Origin: Aulostomus chinensis
Taxonomy: Eukaryota > Chordata > Actinopteri > Syngnathiformes > Aulostomidae
Reading direction: 5' to 3'
DNA length: 64,000 bases
NCBI GenBank assembly: GCA_037954235.1
Contig: JBBMOA010000019.1
Coordinates: 17,175,805 to 17,239,804, forward strand
The position numbers and the translations under genes are program-made. The notes under the pieces were generated by a model, which was given only the letters and a program-made list of their open reading frames with translations, ran no database searches and had not been told where the DNA came from. Shown piece by piece: positions 25,270-35,371 of this stretch (its first letter is position 1; each line of letters opens with the position of its first letter).

Positions 25270-25297
25270 ATGGAAACCAAACCGTTCTTGTCATTGG
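25270..25297 (+). CDS. rxra: retinoid X receptor alpha, first coding exon (partial gene)
   Basis: The 28-nt exon reads METKPFLSL plus one base and ends exactly at a GTGAGT donor (25298). Vertebrate RXRA starts with a near-identical peptide (human MDTKHFLPL) on a coding exon of the same length, nine codons plus one base. The ATG has a favourable context, with G at -3 and G at +4, and lies at the end of a CpG-rich leader. RXR-alpha is a nuclear receptor that heterodimerises with RAR, TR, VDR, PPAR and LXR at AGGTCA direct repeats. This exon encodes only the extreme N-terminus of the A/B (AF-1) domain. The zinc-finger DNA-binding and ligand-binding exons lie beyond the window. Teleosts often have two copies (rxraa and rxrab), and I cannot tell which this is. 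The short match is the main uncertainty; phase, donor, CpG context and intron size support it. Confidence 0.82.
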
Positions 25298-25848
25298 GTG
25301 AGTTTGTGTTGTTTGTTTTTAAGTCCTTGTCTCTTTTAGCGGCACATTACCACAAAATATGTCCTCGCGCTCTTGTGCAGCCCCCCCCCCCTTCCCTCCC
25401 GTTGCCCCCTTTTTGACAGCGCGTGGAGCGGAGTTGCCAAACAAACAGGGTCAGAAGAGCTGGAAGAAGCGCCAGTAAGCGCCGATAAAAGTGGATTTAA
25501 CGTTAAAATAAAGCAGAAACATTGTTGGCGCACGTCGTGTTTGGTGTCGGCGTCGCCCGAGCTGATGACATTTAGCGCTGATACGGAGTGACAAGCCGCT
25601 CGGGATGAGCGCGCACCTCGCGTGCGCCGATGTTACTTCATTTAAGTTTGCGCCTCCGCTTTGATCTTCGGACACTTCAGCCCGCAATCAGCGGCACTGG
25701 CAGGGCGCTCCGAGGTGAACCCTTCCACCTGAGCGCCATTGAGCATTACTGCAAAGTCAGTTGGAAGAATTTTCACTCATAAAATGACAGTTGTTTTTTG
25801 GGGTTTTTTTGTAATTTTCTTTTGTATGGATTACGTAAGCACAGGTTT

Positions 25849-25851
<3 letters not shown>

Positions 25852-25889
<38 letters not shown>
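25852..25889. repeat. (GT)n microsatellite
   Basis: Nineteen GT dinucleotides, about 550 bp inside the intron. Close to a promoter, such repeats can alter expression through length variation. Confidence 0.9.
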
Positions 25890-25890
<1 letters not shown>

Positions 25891-26399
25891 CCGCTAATAT
25901 CACATGGGTTGATCTCACGGAATTTCTGCTAAATTTCCGTTTGAATTTAAACATGTTGGTAGCATTTTCATTTTTTTTAACTTGTGCTCAAAGAAAGTTG
26001 ATAGATTTCAAAATGTGGTTTGTCTCTTGAAACTTTATCAAAGTGACTCCAGAAGTTATCAGGTGACACAGGTGTGCCGCTCAATACCTGATGTCATGTC
26101 GCTCTGTCTTTATTTTAACTTGCTCTTTTTTAAAGGAAGCTGTCTTGTTCGGTTTCATGTAGTCAGCAAGTTTGAAAGGACGCCTGGTTAAAGGTTTAGG
26201 AGTTGAGACTTGAAGCAACTTTCTGTTACTTTTATTTTTCCTGAAAAAAAAAACTTATAAATTTGTTCTGAATGAATTTATTCCACTTATTTGTGTGGCA
26301 ACTATTCATCTTAGCCCACTTTGAAGTAATGGGTCTTTTCAATTTCCAGTTTTTCACCCATGAGCACACCAGACTGTCAATCATTAATGCTGAATGCTA

Positions 26400-26650
26400 C
26401 TGTACGTTTGTCGGAGGCGGCGGACCCTTGTCCCCTGTAGCAGAGATCCATCCAGCGCTCAGCCCTCTTATTTTGTCTGCTGCGCTTTCATGAGGGCGTC
26501 ACGTTACACCTCGACGCGTATCACCGGCCGCCTGAACGCACCGAGGACGTGCACAGAACTTCTGAGGCACCGGGCGGCCTTCTTTTGTTACAGACCTGCT
26601 CGCGGACCCTGTCGCCTCGGACCCCTTTATGTGGCTTCCCAGAAATATGC
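26400..26650. promoter_or_regulatory. second CpG-rich block in the 5' part of intron 1
   Basis: The stretch has a high CpG count, with TCGGAGGCGGCGGACC, TCGACGCGTATCACCGGCCG and GCTCGCGGACCC-type sequence, and stands out from the AT-rich DNA on both sides. It is separated from the main CpG island by about 700 bp. It could be a distal part of the island, an alternative promoter or an intronic enhancer. The 90-codon + strand ORF across it has no recognisable family. Confidence 0.4.
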
Positions 26651-26952
26651 CAAACCTCCAGTGTGACACACACTTGACAGGCTGTTATTACAGGTGCACT
26701 GTATTGTGTGTCCACACAGAAAGTGATACGACTCTCGGTCTGACTAAATATGTCCGGGCTGCTTGACGGTATGAAGTCCGCCTGAGAGCCGCGGTGGCTG
26801 GCGGCACAACTCTTTCCCTGCAGACCTCATCTCCTTCCACCCTAGCCTGCTGGATCAGCAGCCGTCTCACTGCCCGTCCTCCTAAACTGCCAGTCCTCAA
26901 ATTGCCATTTATACTTCAACTTGCTCCATCAAAGGTCCACTTGAGCGTTGAT

Positions 26953-27014
26953 TGCTAATTGGCCAAATTCAAGGACGCGGCTATCCGCTAAGTCCTTGAA
27001 CGTATTGATTAGCA
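26953..27014. repeat. 62-nt imperfect hairpin, pre-miRNA-sized
   Basis: Nested inverted repeats: TGCTAAT (26953-26959) with ATTAGCA (27008-27014), TTCAAGGAC (26968-26976) with GTCCTTGAA (26992-27000), and GCGG (26977-26980) with CCGC (26985-26988) around a CTAT loop. A 3-base bulge and an internal loop interrupt the stem. Size and shape resemble a small pre-miRNA, but the lower stem is weak and I recognise no known miRNA seed. Confidence 0.45.
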
Positions 27015-27171
27015 GCTTCGTCAGTGCCATTACGTGTCACGCTGCATTAGAAAATCTGACGTGCAGCTGTTGGAAATGACAGGGGAGCACATTTTACAGT
27101 TACACACCAGTTGTTAGTGGGAGGGCAACGTCGCCCTTTAGCACTGTTTGCTCTGGATTGTGTGCCGACGT

Positions 27172-27172
<1 letters not shown>

Positions 27173-27210
<38 letters not shown>
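27173..27210. repeat. (AC)n microsatellite
   Basis: Nineteen AC dinucleotides, uninterrupted. Confidence 0.9.
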
Positions 27211-27212
<2 letters not shown>

Positions 27213-27335
27213 TTGACGTTAAGCTCTAAAGACAGAAAGGATGACATTGAACGGAGAGTGCGTCCTTTAGTCGAAGCAATGTGACGCTGACAGTGAAGTA
27301 AACAGCCTGACTGTGACTGGTCGGCAGCAGTCAGG

Positions 27336-27336
<1 letters not shown>

Positions 27337-27380
<44 letters not shown>
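27337..27380. repeat. (GATT)11 tetranucleotide repeat
   Basis: Eleven perfect GATT units. Three further TGATT-like copies follow at about 27400-27410 after a short interruption. Confidence 0.92.
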
Positions 27381-27381
<1 letters not shown>

Positions 27382-27617
27382 CGTGCCGATTTCCTTTTAT
27401 TGATTGATTGCTTTGCAGGAAACACAACAGCACGTTGGCCGAAAAAAAGTTTTGCAGGCTGAATGGATTTCTTGTTTGAAGAGACCTCCTGAGAGAGGAT
27501 CAACTTCCAAAATGTTCAGACAGTTCATCATTGTTTGTTTGTTTGTTTGCTGTTGTTCAGAAATATTAAGCCTGCTTTTATTCTTTGATGGAGCACGATG
27601 ACAGCATTTTAAACACT

Positions 27618-27619
<2 letters not shown>

Positions 27620-27665
<46 letters not shown>
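27620..27665. repeat. (TA)n microsatellite
   Basis: About 23 uninterrupted TA dinucleotides, self-complementary and able to extrude as a cruciform. Confidence 0.92.
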
Positions 27666-27667
<2 letters not shown>

Positions 27668-28336
27668 TTAAGACTTATCTATGTTAATTTAAGACAAAAA
27701 CATAGGTGGTTTAATTGTAATTAGCTAAGGTGCAGTTCCTTTGTCTGTCCGTCTGAAGGATCATGCAAAAACTGTGCGCTGATTTCCATGCAGCCTGGTG
27801 GACAGAAACCCTGCTGAATTTTGGGACGGATCCAGGACTTTGTTTTTTGTTCTTCTTCAATAGCAAGAAGTTTACTTTTGAATAAAGAGCCAGATCATAT
27901 GATGCAGACATCTCTCAGGGTTGAATTAAGTTGAAAGTTAGGCATATTTATAACAATCATGTTCGAGTCCGAACAAAAGTTTAGTTACGCTTTTCTGGTT
28001 TGGATAGTTGAATGACGACGCAATTAAAGTTAACGCACCAAATCATGGTCAGTTTGAATCAGCGTCAGCTTTCACGATTTGAAGCGCTTCTTTGAATGGA
28101 TCGCCATTAACTTCTGACCTGTGCGATGCTGAAACACACTTCCCAGCGTCACCCCACCTGCTGAAGGATGTGTGTTCTCCTTGAGTTTCCCACATCCTGC
28201 TGTTGGAGTATGGCTTACCCTGGGTTTGAGGGAACATAAGGTACCCCCAGTATATTCAGTTACACTCACGCAGTCAGACAACCCCCTCCCCGAAATCAAT
28301 GAAGTTCATGGTCTTTGATGAGAAAGTGAGATTCAT

Positions 28337-28337
<1 letters not shown>

Positions 28338-28408
<71 letters not shown>
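28338..28408. repeat. (TG)n microsatellite, first of a close pair
   Basis: About 35 TG dinucleotides. A second TG tract in the same orientation lies at 28495-28559, with GGGAGAG following each tract, suggesting a local duplication. Confidence 0.9.
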
Positions 28409-28410
<2 letters not shown>

Positions 28411-28494
28411 AGAGGCTGTGGGCTGCATTCCTTTTCTGGCAGTAACTCAGGAACAAAGGTAATACTGGGAGAGGGTGTGTGTCTGCCAGGAGGG

Positions 28495-28559
<65 letters not shown>
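28495..28559. repeat. (TG)n microsatellite, second of a close pair
   Basis: About 32 TG dinucleotides followed by GGGAGAGG, as in the copy at 28338-28408. Confidence 0.9.
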
Positions 28560-28561
<2 letters not shown>

Positions 28562-29532
28562 AGAGGGCTCGGGGAATTACACTGCCAAAGCATTTGGCCA
28601 AGTTTGTCTTTTACGGCCGTCCAGTTTTGTGTTCCTGATGTGATGCTTTTGCTCCCCTTTCGAGAAAAGGGTCTGCAGCTGTCATTTTTATTGGAGGAGT
28701 TTTATAGCGAGACTTAATGGCTTAAAGTGACAGCTCTCCCTCTCCTTTCTTTTTTCTCCCTCGGAATCTCACCCATGAGGCCTTTAACTCAAGCAAATCA
28801 AAGAAAATTTGCTCGCCTTCAATGTGCCCACCCTCCACTTTCCCACCCTTTAGTCCTGCCAATTCCAAACCAAACTGTAGGAGAGAAGAGGGGGGAGAAA
28901 AAAAAGATTTATGCTCCAATTATGAACACAGCGACAGTGTGTTTTAATTACAGTAAATTGCCATGAAGTGTCTTTTCTTTTTTGTTATTCATGGAGAATC
29001 TCTGCTGATGTGTATAGCATTAATTATACTTCATGACCTAGAAGAGAGCTTGTTGGCCTCAGATAAAACGAGTCATATTTTACACTGTCATGCTCTGTCC
29101 TCTGCAGCACCGCGCTTGTTTATGATCTAAGCGTGCAGAAATCAGAAACTGCTGGACGGGTTTCTGATACAGAAATCACAGAATGACTCAAAGGCTCGTT
29201 AATTATTTGTGTAAGGAGCTCCTCGCTTGCAGGAGGTCTTTATTGATAGCGGCTGCAATGAACTTTGCACCTCAAACCTTGACCTCTGCTCTCCGTGTGC
29301 TCCATCATGGCAGGAATTTGCCTTTGGCGTTCAATCTGTTGTTTAAGACTGTCGCTTGTCAGCTCTTATTCTATAAAAAATGATAACAGTCCTCAAAACA
29401 AGCTGCACTCACACAATATTCAGCTTTGCAATGAAACTTAGAGAAGGAGTAAATAACCACTTTGAAATGGAGCACTCATTTACGGCATAAGTACATCTAA
29501 TTATATTTCCATCCACATCTCTGATTTGTAGA

Positions 29533-29574
29533 AGCACTCGGCAGCAGCGAGCACGTCCGCTGCTGCCGAGTGCT
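29533..29574. repeat. perfect 17-bp GC-rich hairpin
   Basis: AGCACTCGGCAGCAGCG (29533-29549) and its exact reverse complement CGCTGCTGCCGAGTGCT (29558-29574) flank an 8-base loop, AGCACGTC. The arms are about 70% GC with no mismatches, far more stable than expected by chance. It lies about 4.2 kb into intron 1. It may be a structured RNA element, a cruciform or a recent fold-back duplication. It is shorter than a usual pre-miRNA and no family is recognised. Confidence 0.6.
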
Positions 29575-30189
29575 GGAATCATCTGAGCACCATTAGTCTT
29601 CGGGTTTATTGCAGGTCCTCAGAGCGTCTGAATGGCTTTTTCAGCGGGCTGGCAGTATTCAGGGTGCATACAGCCAGTCTTTTGAAGTGGAAACATAGTC
29701 TCAGTGGGGATTTGACCAGATCACACCCGTAATTCGCATTGAGAGGAAGGTCGATTTGCCCTCCTCATGCCAGAACTCTCCTTGCTGCGTTTAGTGTGTA
29801 TCACAGGCATGATATAGGGAAGGACTGAGAGGGATGCTTGAATCAGAAGAAAGGATTTTAAAGAAACAAGGCGCGGCATGATAGAGTTGTTGTGAAATTA
29901 AAAATGCTGCCAAGAAACCATAAATTCAGTTGCTGTCAGAGGCGAACTCCCTTTTCCGCCCTTCTGCATTCCTCAAGTTGGCATGTTTTCAATAATAAAA
30001 ACAACTGTCGACTGCTCTTCTGTGATTGCAGTACTGCATGAAGATATCAGCTGTTTAGTGGTTATGTTGTGTTTTGTAATTAAGTCATGAGCACATCGGC
30101 TTTGATGGTATTCGCTGGAGAGGAGGGATGAATCGAGTGAATCCTAGATATGCTGTGCTCCTTCATGTCATTACATTTCCTTATGGCCA

Positions 30190-30210
30190 CCACACACACA
30201 CACACACACA

Positions 30211-30264
<54 letters not shown>
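30190..30264. repeat. (CA)n microsatellite with one CT interruption
   Basis: About 37 CA dinucleotides. An inverted TG tract lies about 300 bp downstream (30559-30602), so the two could pair in single-stranded DNA or RNA. Confidence 0.9.
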
Positions 30265-30266
<2 letters not shown>

Positions 30267-30552
30267 TTATAATTGGCCCCTACAAGAACTGCTCATGAAG
30301 AAATGTGGATCTGATTCCCATTTAGAATACTACAGTTCAGGGGTTTTGGCTCCTTTCTAGCGCGCCCGCCTCCCAGAGTGTTTCTGACATGGCTGGGTTC
30401 AGCTGTGTAGTTCTCTGCTATGAGGTCCAAAATGGTAGAAGTTCCTTTTCCTTTCAATGTAAAATTAAACATGTTTATGTTAAAATAGAAATGAAAAATG
30501 AAAAACAGGTCCAGGTACCAACCTGACAACATCCTGATTGTCTCACCCTGAA

Positions 30553-30558
<6 letters not shown>

Positions 30559-30602
<44 letters not shown>
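30559..30602. repeat. (GT)n microsatellite
   Basis: About 22 uninterrupted GT dinucleotides, inverted relative to the CA tract at 30190-30264. Confidence 0.9.
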
Positions 30603-30603
<1 letters not shown>

Positions 30604-32632
30604 GCTAGAACAGTTGCTGAAAATGTCCTAATCCTGTTCTTAGAATAATGACTGAAATATGCGCACAAAATACCCCAACCGTCTTTCACTAAACATCCAT
30701 TTTTTTCAGTCGAGCAACATCTGAAAATGTCCTGATTGTCCCGTTAAAACACCCAATAATGTCCTGATCATTTCACCTCCAACATCTGGTTTTGTCTTTA
30801 GAATAACAGCTGAAAATGCCCCGACTGTCCCGCCAGAAACACGGCAGCAAATTTCCCAATGTCTCATTCCTCCTGCGTCCCGATTACCTGAGTTATCGTT
30901 CAAATGGCACTGCGTTATCTTTCGTAGGAGGAACTTTACAGCCTGTTAGTCTTCACGACAGTGACAGAGGTGAGACTAAACTTGACTGGACCAGTGTTTG
31001 ACATGTTCCCCCACATCTGTCTGGTAGACTGGTTGTGATATGAGCGGGGAACATCACAATGGCCGGAACGATGCGTTTGATGTTCCTGCACACCTCGGAG
31101 AGGGGAAAAGAACATGTATAATGGACCCCGACTGTGAGGTTGTTTTTATAAAACTGTATACTCGGGTGTATACATTTTTCCCTCCAATCTCGCTGTCTTT
31201 CTTCTCACACACACACAAACACACACACAGGAAACAACCCACGTGTGTTCGTGTGTGTGTTGGCAGAAATGGAGAAAGGTAATTAATGTTGTGTGTGTTT
31301 GCTGCTCCATCTCAGTTTCTTCTTGAGGTCGCAGGGAGCAAGAGGAGGTGTCCCAGCGTGTCCCATGCCTTCCTCCCTCCCTCCCTCCTTCTCTACCACC
31401 ACTGCCACTGCTGCCATTATGTTTTGTCTGTCGCCTTGCCAGATGCTGGGGGTGGGGCCTCCACGCACTGCTGGGCATAAGGCCATGGAAATCCCACAGC
31501 ATGCAAAACACCTTGGTTGTATTCTGCGTGTGCACGTGTGACTGAGTGAGTGGGCGGGTGTTTGGGTAGGCAGCAGCGTGCACCTGCACACATATTCCTG
31601 ATTTTTTTTACTCCACGATGGTCCTACTGCATGTGTACTTGAACATATGTGCATGTGAGGATGATACAGATGTTAAGATTGAGGGGAAGCAGTTAAGATT
31701 TGTTTGTCATGCTGATACAAGGTAAACAGCATGAAGTTGCAAAATAAATCCTGACGCAAATACTTGTTGCTTTTATGTAGAATTTAAAAACTTTTTGTAT
31801 GCATTCACCTATGATGTGGTATCCTTCTTCTAGAACACTGGCACTAGTCCTCTTCACTTTGTCGAATCACCCTTCACTTCAGGTGCTCTGACTACGAGGC
31901 TTTATGTGGCTGCTCCTTTCCTCAACAGCTGATGCTGCACAGCTACGTGTCCCTGCTGCACCCACTAGATGAGAGCAAAGCAGTCCAGATGAATTATGGG
32001 TGTTAGTTTGTAGGGGTGGGTCATAAACTTTCATGATATGGATTATGAGTTTACAATCCTACAGTTGACTCTCACATTGCTATGAAAATCAGCTCGCACT
32101 CACTTGTTTCTGTTCTGGTGGAGGTTGTGGTACCATCTTCTGTAGGGTTGTGTTTACCTGTCAGTCACATTTGCTGATTCAGTGTAACATGTAGTCATGG
32201 CTGCTTTCAGTGTGTAGGAAAAACAACGGCTCGCCTTGTACATGTGAGAAATACGTTTACAAGCAACCACGGCAACGGCACTAGCAGACGTCACTGCAGC
32301 CTGCTGTCTTCTTCCTGGCTCCGTCCTCACTATCACGGTGCTCACTGGATGTTTCCAGCCTCTCAAACCAGGTTTCTATCCTGTCCATCCTGGTCCTGAT
32401 GTGTGAATAGCTCAGTCCAACAAACACTTTTCATATTAGTATAGTGTAGGTTTGAAAAAGTGCATGCAGTAAATTAGAATCTGTGAACTAATGAATGAAC
32501 TGTAGTTTTTATACATATGCAGACATCAGTATAAATATTTTGTCATCTCAACAAAAGACATGCAAAAACTAAAATGTATTCTTTCAATGAAAAACAAAAA
32601 TGTTTACATCAAATCTAAATGACATATATGTA

Positions 32633-32686
<54 letters not shown>
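32633..32686. repeat. 54-bp perfect palindrome (TG)11(TA)5(CA)11
   Basis: Eleven TG units, five TA units and eleven CA units run without interruption, making a 54-bp perfect self-complementary sequence with no spacer. It is alternating purine-pyrimidine throughout, so it can form a hairpin/cruciform or Z-DNA. Confidence 0.88.
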
Positions 32687-32687
<1 letters not shown>

Positions 32688-34428
32688 TATTATATTCACA
32701 TGGAAACTTCCCAACTTTCTTGCAAATATCAAAAAATTCCAGTTAAACTTCTAATGGAAAATGGCTGTAAATTACTGGAACCCCTGCACCCCTGTAGTAT
32801 CATACGATATGAATCGTATTCTCTAATAGACAGCATTGAATCTGGTTCTTTCTGTTTTCTCTGAAGTTTGTCTCGGATTTGTTGCATTTTGCTCACCCCG
32901 TGAGTCTGCCTTTGTTGTGATTGATGTGGATCTTAAATGGCACTTTCCCCAGATCCCATTATGTGCAAGCTCCTAATGACGAGCATTAAAAAGTTTTCCT
33001 CAACTTTCCCGTCCCTCTCACAACACCATGACGGGACAATACCGAAGTGGCTGTTTCAACTAGTCCGTGGGATTATAGGCTGTGACTGCAATTATGATCA
33101 GCAGAAGATTCATTATAGGAGACACCAAACTATGTGGATTACTGATGAGACGGAGGATACCCAGGGAGGCTGGCACGCGCGTGGATTGACACACAGGTCA
33201 TCTCAGAAACGGATATGTGCTTAAGGAATCGTATCTTTCATGTTATTTTCCCAAATTACCATGAAAGAGGAGAGAAAAAATATATTATGTGAGATAACAG
33301 GGTTCCTCTGTGGGTTGTTCCTCTGCCTGCAGTGGGGAAAGACTGATTAACTGTTTGTTGACGCCTGCGGGTCTTGCATGTTCATACTTCCGCCCAGAGT
33401 GTGGCCCCTTGGCCCCAACACACACCTGTACATGTGCTCACACGGAGACATGCGTACATATTCAGACAGTCTGAGCAGGGGTCTGGAGGGCTTCGTCACC
33501 TATGGTTAGACACCTTGCTGCGGCCGTCTGGTTTTTGGAATGTTCTCAGCGGCAGGAAGGTGGAAGGGTGTTAAGAGTGGAAGGGGAGGGGGTGTCTATT
33601 TGGAAAAAACAACAACTGGCAACAGGGATCCTCTTCGTATTGACAGCTTATACAATAAGTTCTAATTTGTCTCTCTGGCCTTTGACTAACATTTGGTTGA
33701 AGCATTAAATGTCCCCTCCCTGCCCGCAAGATTCAATCTCTTTGAGTCGAATGTTTTATTGGCCCATAAGAGTAAATTTGCTTTGCAGACAGGTTTGCAG
33801 TAAAATTACGCAGTAGAGCCATTTAATATGAAACAGTCAGGCCTCATAATTTAAGAGAGTGACACCCATAACACAGCTCCAGTATAAACCCATCTTCACC
33901 AGTAGTACCAGAGTGACGGTTACATTCATGTCCTTTTGTGAGCTCCACTAATTAAATCGCTGAAGGTCATGAAAATTAAATTGCATTGGAAAGAGGGTTC
34001 TCAGTCGAACTCCTGCTTATTCAATCTAAAACAGCAATCTGCCACCAATGGTCCTAAAAGATTCTGGCAAAATAATTTTGTACATGACTTCGCAGCACTC
34101 CTGCGTGACTGTGTGTATTTTTTTGAGCTGTTTTGAAGATGAGCAACTAGGTCTACTAGACAGACAGGCGCTCAGGCGCTGGCCGTGTCTTTGTCGTCAG
34201 TGCTCTACATACCAAAGTGCTGACAGTTGCCCGCACAAACGGCTCTGACAAGTTCAAGTGTCACGTTTAGGATCCTTTCTAGTGTTTCAGTGCAGGACGG
34301 GAAAGAAGAGAAGGCAGCGGATTAAACAGGACAGATCTGAGCGCTAAATCATCAGCAGGACAGGATTGTGATAGGCAGCGGGATTGTGTTTGTGCGTCCG
34401 CGTGGACACGCGCTCATCTACCGGATAC

Positions 34429-34577
34429 GCTGGTACATTGATTAGTCCATTGATTTTTCTTCGTAAATTAATAGTCAAGTTTTTACAATGTCAACAGGGT
34501 TTGTGAAAACCTTTTTGAGGTGAAACAAATGCTGTTAAATGTTCCAGATGATCGATTTACTAATTGTTTCAGCACTG
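34429..34577. mobile_element. possible degraded hAT-type MITE
   Basis: The left part reads CTGGTACATTGATTAGTCCATTGAT. The right part, reverse complemented, reads GTGCTGAAACAATTAGTAAATCGAT. These match imperfectly as terminal inverted repeats and resemble the GCTGAAACGATTAGTCGATT ends of common fish hAT MITEs. No target duplication was resolved. Confidence 0.35.
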
Positions 34578-35254
34578 GAAGCAGGTTCAAGGATTATTAA
34601 AAATAAGTAAATGCAGTATTTCACCACACTGTTCAGCTGTGTGTATCATTCCTTCTGGTGGCAGGTGGGGGCGGGGCCAAGAGGCACTTGTGGAGACACG
34701 TTTAAACAACAGGTAGACACAGAGGGGAAATGCAAAGAAGAAGAAAAGAGAAGTGACAGTTGCAAAAGAAATATGATTTGAAAAGTAATAAGTTAAGTTG
34801 AAGATTAACACATGAAGAGCAGTAAGAGCTGGAATTCCCATCACTTATGTTGTTACTCACATTTTAATAGAAAAAACATATTGAAATGATAATTGTGGGA
34901 TTTTTGCAGGGATCTGTACCAAACAAAGATGTTGTCTTTAGTCTGTAGAGTACTGTTTGCAGGCTGGGATATCTCTGCAGCACCACAATAATTCATTTGG
35001 AATGGTACTTTGACACACATTTGGCCTTTGGCAAGTATTTCACCACATTGCACAAGTACATCATCTTGCAATTTTGATCAAATTTTGATTAATTGTTCAG
35101 CCCTCATCTGAAGGGATCTCTGTGTGCGATCAGGCACGCAAATGTAATAGTTAAACTATTGCAGTCTGCCTTCCTGTGCCATACGCAATGATTATCTGAT
35201 GCTGGAACGTGTCTATCCTGAGCTCGTGTATCTGCAGCAGTGCAGCAGCTGAGA

Positions 35255-35301
35255 GTGTGAGTGTGAGTGTGAGTGTGAGTGTGAGTGTGAGTGTGAGTGT
35301 G

Positions 35302-35371
<70 letters not shown>
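35255..35371. repeat. compound repeat (GTGTGA)9-(GT)n-CGCGCGC
   Basis: Nine perfect GTGTGA hexamers (35255-35308) run into about 28 GT units (35309-35365), then CGCGCGC (35366-35371). The GT/CG part is an uninterrupted alternating purine-pyrimidine tract of about 63 bp, strongly Z-DNA-prone. ORFs here are Ser-Val or Cys-Val repeat translations. Confidence 0.92.

Noticed and set aside
28296..28638. Long Cys-Val or Thr-His ORFs across TG/CA repeats (also near 35.2, 50.3, 53.1 and 55 kb)
   Set aside because: They are translations of dinucleotide microsatellites, open in several frames for that reason alone.
31146..31589. 147-codon minus-strand ORF
   Set aside because: Overlaps another minus-strand ORF in a different frame and runs into CA/GGGA repeats; sequence is low-complexity and without family features.
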